Origin: a virus | DNA length: 38,715 bases | Strand: one strand, 5' to 3' | Virus record (IMG/VR): IMGVR_UViG_3300033571_014378 | Location: 1 to 38,715 of that record | Part shown: positions 34,601-38,715 of the stretch, one piece after another | Numbering within the stretch: position 1 is the stretch's first letter | Layout: the number at the start of each line of letters is the position of its first letter | Position numbers and translations under genes: made by a program | Notes under the pieces: generated by a model | Seen by the model: only the letters and a program-made list of their open reading frames with translations | Told to the model about the DNA's origin: nothing | The model's database searches: none

Positions 34601-36124
34601 TCTTAAAATCTGACCTTCGAGGCCTATCGGCAATCTTGTTGGTCCGTTGTTTCCGTAATAGACTAGATCTCCCTTGGTAGTTAATACTGCTGTATCAGAT
34701 CCGATCGCAAAAACATTCCAATATGTACCGGTAATATCCTGATCCGGTCTGCTATTCGCGGCGCCGCCGCCCGCAGGCCTAATAGTTGAGCCGTCATCCT
34801 CTTCTGATCTATGAGCTAATACGCATATATATGAATTGCTATTATATCTTACAACATCTCCGAGAACATATTCTGTATCATCTGTCCAAGATCCTTTCCA
34901 ATCAAATCCTCCGCTTAATTTCGTCCAGTAAGAACTGTTCGGTGGTTTGGCCGAGACAGTAACTGTCATCGATCCTGATGCGGTAGAAGGGACGAAAGCA
35001 GTACCTCCGGGCTGTGTGCTAATTGTAAATTCAGCTCCTCCAGGAATAGTCTTAATGTAGTATTGGGTATCTGAACTAATATTGCCAAAAGTAGTTCCGC
35101 TGAATTTAACTGACATTCCTACAACCATACCGGCTGTTGAAGTTACTGTAAATTGTCCGGTTCCTGACGCTGAAGCTGTAGCAGTAGTTGACACAGAAGG
35201 TGAATCAGCTGTAGCTAGATATGTATAACCACCTAATCTTACAACTTCTCCTACTTTGTAAGAGGTAGTATTGATCCAATCTGAAACAAAACTAAATCCT
35301 TTGCTGAACAAACTCCAGTTGCTGGTGCTTGTAGACGGTGTAGCATTAGAATGATTTAATAAAGCTACATATTGATTGCCACCGTATCTTACGATATCCC
35401 CAGGTTGATATAACGTCGAACTATTCCAATCATCTTCAAAGGTAAAACCTCCTACTAATTGTGTCCAATTAGCCGAATCTGTAGAGAATAGAGCCGATGC
35501 AGAATGATATACTGTACAAATCCATAGTCCGCCACCGTATTTTACAACGTCGTTGACCTTATATCTTGTAGAAGTAGTCCAGTTTCCTTTGTAATCTATA
35601 CCTGCATTGAATACATCCCATTTACTTTGATCTGCTTCTAATCCTAATGATACTGTTGCTGCAGAAGTATGACCTTGATTACAAACATATGTTATGCCAC
35701 CATAGCTAACTAGATCATTAACTTTGTATCTAATCAATGCATTCCAATTACCTTTCCAGTCAAATCCTTCTAAGAATAATGTCCATTTATTTTGATCATT
35801 TTCTAAACCTAGTGCATTGGTAGCCGCAGAAGTATGACTATCATTACAAACGTACAAATACCCGCCATATTTTACGATATCATTTAATTTGTAAAATGTA
35901 GCAGCAGTCCAATCGCCTTTCCATTCTTGGCCATCGGACATCTGATTCCATTTTGTCGGGCTATATTCTAGATCTGTATTAAAATCAGCAGCTGATGTAT
36001 GCCCAACTGCACATATATAAGTCTTTCCGCCGTATCGAACAACGTCATCGATGTAATAAGTAGTGGCAGTAGTCCACGAACCTTTCCATACAAATCTAAT
36101 TCTACCTAATTTAAATTCTGCCAT
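28628..36124 (-). CDS. Giant virion structural protein (2498 residues), multi-domain
   Basis: Order of parts: (a) residues ~10-475, seven repeats of a W-module (WKGDWTAATFYKLNDIVKYGG, then Y-C---HTSAA, -KW) like carbohydrate-binding modules of the chitin-binding type; (b) ~500-1400, four copies of a module centred on C-[EKQ]-RD, e.g. CERDVGFIIDALIFDLGHGGN, separated by beta-rich spacers; (c) a beta-strand region with TGGTGVGQYGIISSYN; (d) ~1850-2150, about six Asp-box-like repeats (YSDDGITWTATSMP, YGNGRFVAVN) suggesting a beta-propeller; (e) the C-terminus with VRLTGHDFLDIGTGN, GGRVFYTSTDQDGNFRVG and VPTQRAIKAYI, typical of large marine myovirus virion proteins. It may be a baseplate-attached fibre. 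Parts (c)-(e) are duplicated in the next gene upstream. Confidence 0.85.
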   Translation of the reverse strand: MAEFKLGRIRFVWKGSWTTATTYYIDDVVRYGGKTYICAVGHTSAADFNTDLEYSPTKWNQMSDGQEWKGDWTAATFYKLNDIVKYGGYLYVCNDSHTSAATNALGLENDQNKWTLFLEGFDWKGNWNALIRYKVNDLVSYGGITYVCNQGHTSAATVSLGLEADQSKWDVFNAGIDYKGNWTTSTRYKVNDVVKYGGGLWICTVYHSASALFSTDSANWTQLVGGFTFEDDWNSSTLYQPGDIVRYGGNQYVALLNHSNATPSTSTSNWSLFSKGFSFVSDWINTTSYKVGEVVRLGGYTYLATADSPSVSTTATASASGTGQFTVTSTAGMVVGMSVKFSGTTFGNISSDTQYYIKTIPGGAEFTISTQPGGTAFVPSTASGSMTVTVSAKPPNSSYWTKLSGGFDWKGSWTDDTEYVLGDVVRYNSNSYICVLAHRSEEDDGSTIRPAGGGAANSRPDQDITGTYWNVFAIGSDTAVLTTKGDLVYYGNNGPTRLPIGLEGQILRAGEEIPEWVTLGATDFEYFVAPHGTDLPSPVWGRSFDKPWKTIRYACEQVENGPRNPNAKHLLEMNRPFIQKEVTEWIQYQITNNIAPFTSSFDYDEYKCERDVGFIIDALIFDLGHGGNVKIRGAANAFVGGLTESENMPYGGSGLAAEADESIAAYTYFLTVVDSVLSNQAPAVNYQVLNGDNSTAIVSQYIDLDYTSEDVMPTINDLVEIVTDAITAGVATNIPERDSPNNLIRIATGTYRETLPIIVPEQTALLGDELRSTNAGPAGSIVHRSDAKYSIDTLGRLETVVGQVILGSNVTESSGNIGVQDINFPYASSVEETDIKRLVRMMQHRIDFNLGTRHLASSADPTGYNSSYLIGYGDARTLLNENKQFIQSEIISYINVNYPSIKYSRTVCKRDVGFIIDAMIYDLTYGGSTQSLNAGLAYFDGAGSTLMIDSTELAATIAAYGRLKTVMQQIIANTSVTVSTGNTDTQWTDSTNLTGGSAANSFVGANIDIIVGILTAGSTTGRPSVTVSSITGTNTFNTSPSHGLIAGDLVISRTTSNGVTVDVRYYVISAGLTSTAFRLSTSYAGSAITVSNGTGLNLIFDTEDRPESTNGVSSTTALITAYTTLSAAVSTIVTNMTSFITANYGSLSYNSAKCQRDARIILDAVGYDFMFNSNYQTTNAAYAYLRSSASDVFDNDQKEATRAAFSYVKDQAKSNVGGNATAQSRIETLMTLLDDIIFGATDEGSSCATGLRSADYACLQLERNRSYIVNELTAYVSSTYTSSVSATAATTNLITVNSTSWMKRNTAIRFSGTSIGGITAGTTYYVQNVVSSTTFKISSTRNSNTALTLSSASGSFTVSLYYDSALCERDVHRYLDALKFDLKYPGNYKSRMAARLYSNSVIGSLEEDMFYLRDNTGVRDMTLEGLTGDLLAPNEFGTSRVSAGAYVSLDPGWGPDDFRTWINTRSPYVQGVSTFGTAAIGQKIDGAIHNGGNDSIVSNDFTQVISDGIGAWVANNGRAELVSVFTYYAHIGYLSTGGGRIRGTNGNCSYGDFGAVAEGYDITETPNTATVDNRFQFDAVVGSVFTDSEAVYQFEFDNAGIDYTEATWTITGGGAGANVLQDEFRDDGVFEVRLLDLVDDSTNAPEASGNFGGFGYITNSNTAQTGTSSSLTLAATDSETSSAYVGMKIYLTGGTGVGQYGIISSYNSGTKIATVVKETTGASGWDHMVSGTVIATPDASTTYIIEPALTFTAPNFTDVSNTMSTPGTWSDVIFGSTTASYTSLYGTYTGSGAGANFTVVRNGWKYTTYIQTAGAGYERLETITIAGTSLGGLSSTNDLVITITAVSTTGAILAFDTDGYGCGGRFVALRTGGVTAGAYSDNGSTWTAMTLPSSGNWVALAHGSIDDGSSVLEQSRFVAIRSGSDQAAYSDDGITWTATSMPSNTTWCSVVYGNGRFVAVNSTNNSVAISLDGIAWDITGTNTGAATEITYGKGLFVTVRTGSTAAASSPDGVTWQSRTLPASSAWNSVTFGNNIFVAVATNSNSGAYSINGTTWTAMTLGSADGSTVAGYQKVRYGQGLFMATAYISSVQDYSYVATSENGLTWTVRGLANGGLNNALSGYSAVAFGSPHRTGYWTVIMKDSGNHVVRVRGGARARARAYVADEKIFSIRMIEPGSGYDTAPTLTITDPNNIYEAPTSVRKGKGVLSQPTFNSRGTGFSTGSAEIDTGDGYADIYQSGSFVAVRRLTEQPVPGSNVVFDHLPDRTFKLVNVFTFLGSYDGAYTCFFQVSPSFTISEAPEHLEDVTTRIRYSQVRLTGHDFLDIGTGNVVETNYPGTATQITIPANETVENDGGRVFYTSTDQDGNFRVGGLFSIEQSTGVATLNADAFNISGLQELNLGEVTLGGGSATITEFSTDPFFTADSDTVVPTQRAIKAYIAAQIGGGGAALNVNSVTAGSIKIDSNQITNITGASIKMKAVFEFRGGVTGYPMAWNYFLN
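29740..30560 (-). repeat. Asp-box-like repeats inside the giant protein
   Basis: About six units of the form 'G-FVA---...A-YS-DG-TWT---[LM]P---W' (for example RFVALRTGG, YSDNGSTWTAMTLPSSGNW, YSDDGITWTATSMPSNTTW). S-x-D-x-G-x-T-W is the Asp-box of sialidase-type propellers. The same units occur at about 37350-38130 in the upstream paralogue. Confidence 0.7.
32000..34315 (-). repeat. Four copies of the 'CxRD' module inside the giant protein
   Basis: Copies centred near 34300 (CERDVGFIIDALIFDLGHGG), 33390 (CKRDVGFIIDAMIYDLTYGG), 32650 (CQRDARIILDAVGYDFMF) and 32010 (CERDVHRYLDALKFDLKYPG). Each is preceded by 'L-N---FI--E---YI' and followed by an A-AY---helix. A fifth copy lies in the other large fibre near 16080. 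Confidence 0.8.
34700..36091 (-). repeat. Seven tandem W-modules at the N-terminus of the giant protein
   Basis: Units of about 50-60 residues with W-KG-W---T-Y---D-V-YGG--Y-C---H---A------W. Units 1-4 are very similar, 5-6 lack the WKG start, 6 carries an inserted beta domain, and 7 has a longer tail. The repeat pattern suggests expansion by tandem duplication. Confidence 0.8.
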
Positions 36125-36142
36125 TTTGCACTCCGTATCATA

Positions 36143-36150
36143 TATTTATT
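36143..36150 (-). promoter_or_regulatory. Late promoter box of the giant gene
   Basis: Minus-strand AATAAATA, just after the stop of the upstream gene and 18 nt before the ATG at 36124. CGGAG serves as ribosome site in the short leader. Confidence 0.6.
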
Positions 36151-38715
36151 TTATTGCTGATTGAAAGACTTATAGAACATTGCCTGTGCTATAATACTAC
36201 CAGAAACTCCAGTAGTTTCTACTGTAGATTCAAAATCTGCCCTCACAGGAACAATAATTTTTTGGGACAGCGTATGATTAATAAAATCAGGACCTACTCT
36301 TACAAATCCAGCGATAAAGCTAGAAGTTGATATTTCCGATCCGCCAACTGTTAATCTATTGTTAAGATATGCGACAATTGCTTTTTGTGTAGGCACGATA
36401 TTATTAGAATCGGCTGTAAACAAAGCATCGGTTGAAAACTCTCTAATAACTACCCCAGATCCGCCTAATCTAACTCCGCCGATTCTAAGTTCAGTTAAAC
36501 CGGACAAATCGAAGAAATCTGCGGAAATAGTAACGATTCCTGTAGCTTGCTCAACTGCAAATAATTCGCCCGCTCTAAAATTACCGCTTTGATCAGTTGA
36601 TGTATAAAAAACTCTTCCTCCAGATTCTTCATATACTTCGTTTTCTGGTGTTGGTTGATATACACCTGTAGCATATAATTCGGGATAATTTGTTTCTTCA
36701 AAATTTCCTGTCCCGACATCTAAGAAATCATGACCTGTGATGCGGACCTGGCTATATCTAATTCTGATAGTCCCCCCAGTTCCGTGTGCAAGATAATCTC
36801 GAAGTTTGATGTTAGGAGTTATTCTTAATATCGCACTCAATCCGCCGTTTATAGCACCTAATTCATCAACGTCTACTAATTGATAAATTTCGGTATTTCC
36901 TGTAAACTGTATCTGGGCTCCTGGCTTAGGATAAAAACTCAAACCGTCGACGGCAACAAATTTACCCACAGGATAAATGTCTGCATAACCATCTCCTGAT
37001 ATAGTCACTGTTGTGCTAGATGTTTTATAGCCCGTACCTCTGTTGATCCATTCGGGATTAGTTAATACACCGTCACCCAATCTTACTTCTAATACAGCAT
37101 CGCTAGTCTTACTTGGGTCAACGATTGTGTAAGATGGCGGTTCTCTATATCCGGATCCTGTATCCCAAAACTTAACTTTTGAAATCAGACCGGATTGTAC
37201 TTCTACTCTAGCTAACGCTCGTTTTCCTGTTCTAATTCTTTGGAAATTAGAATTATTGTCCGGAACAGCTACCCATAGCGGCGTACTAGCTCCGGTTGTA
37301 GAATCATCTAACTGGATGTAGGGATTTCCTAATGCTATTGAAGTGTATACTGCGGACGTAGCTAAATTTCTACCTGTCCAATTTATTCCGTCGGGGCTAG
37401 TAGCAGCATAGGTTGTTAAGTCTGCGGTAGGGTCGCCTCCTACTACTCTGTTTCCTGTGCTGCCTACAGCAAAAAAGATTCCTTGTCCGTATCGAATTCT
37501 AGTCCAGCTGTGCGGAGTTGAACCGTCTTGCTTAGGCATTGTTGACACATACCAAGTAATTCCGTCGAAGCTATAAGCACAGTCTCCTTGTGACGATACG
37601 GTTACCCAACGATTATTACCGTATGCTACAGATACCCAATCTCTAGAACTACTGTCTGCAATCACATCCATTACTGTTCCAGACCAATTTATTCCGTCGT
37701 CGCTGTAGGCTGCGATGTTATTTGAGTTAGCTATAGCTACCCATCGTCCTTTACCGTAGGCTAAATCTATCCATTGATTGTCAGTAGAATCGCCTATAAC
37801 AGGCATACTAGATGATAGCCAAGTTTGACCGTTTAAAGAATAAGCAGCTGAATTTTGATCCTCTGCTACAGCTACAAATTTCCCACCACCGTAGGCAACA
37901 GCAGTCCAATTTCTAGATGCGGGCATGATCCTGGCTGTCCAGTCGATTCCGTTAAATGAGCTTGCACATTGATTACTTCCATATCTTATGGCAACAAATC
38001 TATTGTTGCCGGCAGCAACTCCTACCCAATCACCCGAACTAGGCATATTAAACGGGACCCAATCTGTAGCATTAGCTGAGTAAAGTGCTGCACTGCCTCC
38101 TAATGACACTGCTACAAACTTTCCGCTGTGCCCTGTTCCTTCGTAGGTAAATCCTAATATAGAGTTAGTGCTGTCTTCTGATGTGGCTGTTACTGTGATA
38201 ATTACATCATTTATGCCTACTTGACCCCCTACGGTATTTCCTTCGATAGTAAGAATATCGCCTACACTATAACCGGCACCTCCTGAACTTAATGTAACCG
38301 TATAAGTTCTTCCTACTTGTGATACATTGAAAGTAGCTATAGCCGCTGAAACTCCTATCACCGATCCTGTACCGCTATCTCCAGAAACGTTATTAAATGA
38401 CTGAGTCAATTCACCGTAACATATATCACTCCAAAAAGTATTAATAGAGGTATCTACAGCAGTTACAGAAAAATCAGGTTCACTAAATATTATTCTTGGT
38501 TCGATCCTATATCGAGTAGTTGTATCTAAGGGATTAGCGATCGACTTTCCGGATATCATGTGTTCCCAACCCGGAGTATCGTCTGATTCTTTAGAAACTG
38601 AAACTACTTTGGTAGTTGTATTATATGCAGTAATGTAAGCATATTGTCCAGTACCTGTACCACTAACTATTATAATCCTTTTTCCTATATAATCAGTTTC
38701 TAAATTTATATCTGA
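36151..38715 (-). CDS. Large virion structural protein, paralogue of the giant protein (5' end outside the window)
   Basis: The frame is open to the window edge, so the apparent ATG at 38559 is internal: codons before it read SGTGTGQYAYITAYNTTTKV and DDTPGWEH, matching TGGTGVGQYGIISSYN and ASGWDH in the 2498-residue protein. 854 codons are visible. It holds about seven Asp-box-like units (YSANATDWVPFNMP, YSLNGQTWLSSSMP, YSDDGINWSGTVMD), then LAHGTGGTIRIRYSQVRITG, HDFLDVGTGNFEETNYPE, GGRVFYTSTDQSGNFRAGE and VPTQKAIVAYLNNRL. It ends with TGVSGSIIAQAMFYKSFNQQ. Role as for its paralogue: probably a tail or baseplate-attached structural protein. Confidence 0.85.
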   Translation of the reverse strand, partial: SDINLETDYIGKRIIIVSGTGTGQYAYITAYNTTTKVVSVSKESDDTPGWEHMISGKSIANPLDTTTRYRIEPRIIFSEPDFSVTAVDTSINTFWSDICYGELTQSFNNVSGDSGTGSVIGVSAAIATFNVSQVGRTYTVTLSSGGAGYSVGDILTIEGNTVGGQVGINDVIITVTATSEDSTNSILGFTYEGTGHSGKFVAVSLGGSAALYSANATDWVPFNMPSSGDWVGVAAGNNRFVAIRYGSNQCASSFNGIDWTARIMPASRNWTAVAYGGGKFVAVAEDQNSAAYSLNGQTWLSSSMPVIGDSTDNQWIDLAYGKGRWVAIANSNNIAAYSDDGINWSGTVMDVIADSSSRDWVSVAYGNNRWVTVSSQGDCAYSFDGITWYVSTMPKQDGSTPHSWTRIRYGQGIFFAVGSTGNRVVGGDPTADLTTYAATSPDGINWTGRNLATSAVYTSIALGNPYIQLDDSTTGASTPLWVAVPDNNSNFQRIRTGKRALARVEVQSGLISKVKFWDTGSGYREPPSYTIVDPSKTSDAVLEVRLGDGVLTNPEWINRGTGYKTSSTTVTISGDGYADIYPVGKFVAVDGLSFYPKPGAQIQFTGNTEIYQLVDVDELGAINGGLSAILRITPNIKLRDYLAHGTGGTIRIRYSQVRITGHDFLDVGTGNFEETNYPELYATGVYQPTPENEVYEESGGRVFYTSTDQSGNFRAGELFAVEQATGIVTISADFFDLSGLTELRIGGVRLGGSGVVIREFSTDALFTADSNNIVPTQKAIVAYLNNRLTVGGSEISTSSFIAGFVRVGPDFINHTLSQKIIVPVRADFESTVETTGVSGSIIAQAMFYKSFNQQ

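Noticed and set aside
36495-36719. 74-codon minus-strand frame inside the partial structural gene
   Set aside because: Shadow frame of a strongly supported gene, without start signals.

Overview
This window is part of the genome of a T4-like tailed phage (myovirus morphology), closest in style to marine myoviruses of cyanobacteria and SAR11-type bacteria. The evidence is a contractile-tail gene set with T4 counterparts (sheath gp18, tube gp19, a gp54-like tube protein, neck proteins gp13 and gp14, sheath terminator gp15, head-completion nuclease gp4), T4-type late promoter boxes (NNTAAATA), very long marine-type fibre/structural proteins, and several 2-oxoglutarate/Fe(II) oxygenases of kinds frequent in marine phages. 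There are no photosynthesis genes, tRNAs, integrase or CRISPR in the window, and the host cannot be named from it.

Layout. (1) 1-5814, minus strand: gp18, gp19, terminator, gp54-like protein, a small conserved protein and the start of gp4. (2) 5922-7662: an HNH-fold zinc protein on the plus strand that overlaps tail-to-tail a T4 gp1-like dNMP kinase with its own host-type promoter, then gp13. (3) 7696-11048, plus strand: gp14, gp15, a degenerate Nudix-like protein and a coiled-coil protein. (4) 11049-19431, minus strand: three fibre/structural proteins, one ending in a cupredoxin-like domain. (5) 19485-28266: two diverged copies of a unit made of a glycine-rich adhesin-like protein plus a small companion protein, on the minus strand. 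Between the copies lies a plus-strand operon of seven overlapping genes, six of which look like different 2OG-Fe(II) oxygenases. (6) 28281-38715, minus strand: a small virion protein, a 2498-residue structural protein and a tandem partial paralogue that runs off the window.

Most genes here make the tail and its host-recognition apparatus and probably belong to the late class. The oxygenase operon and the dNMP kinase have candidate host-type promoters and probably belong to an earlier class. The most interesting signals are the oxygenase operon placed inside the adhesin locus (possibly modifying Gly/Pro-rich fibre proteins), late promoter boxes set only 4-7 nt before several start codons (predicting leaderless late mRNAs), and a small 'W-NG-W' module that recurs in sheath, neck, sheath-terminator and fibre proteins. 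No stretch over about 110 bases lacks a gene. The gaps hold promoters, one terminator and Shine-Dalgarno sites.
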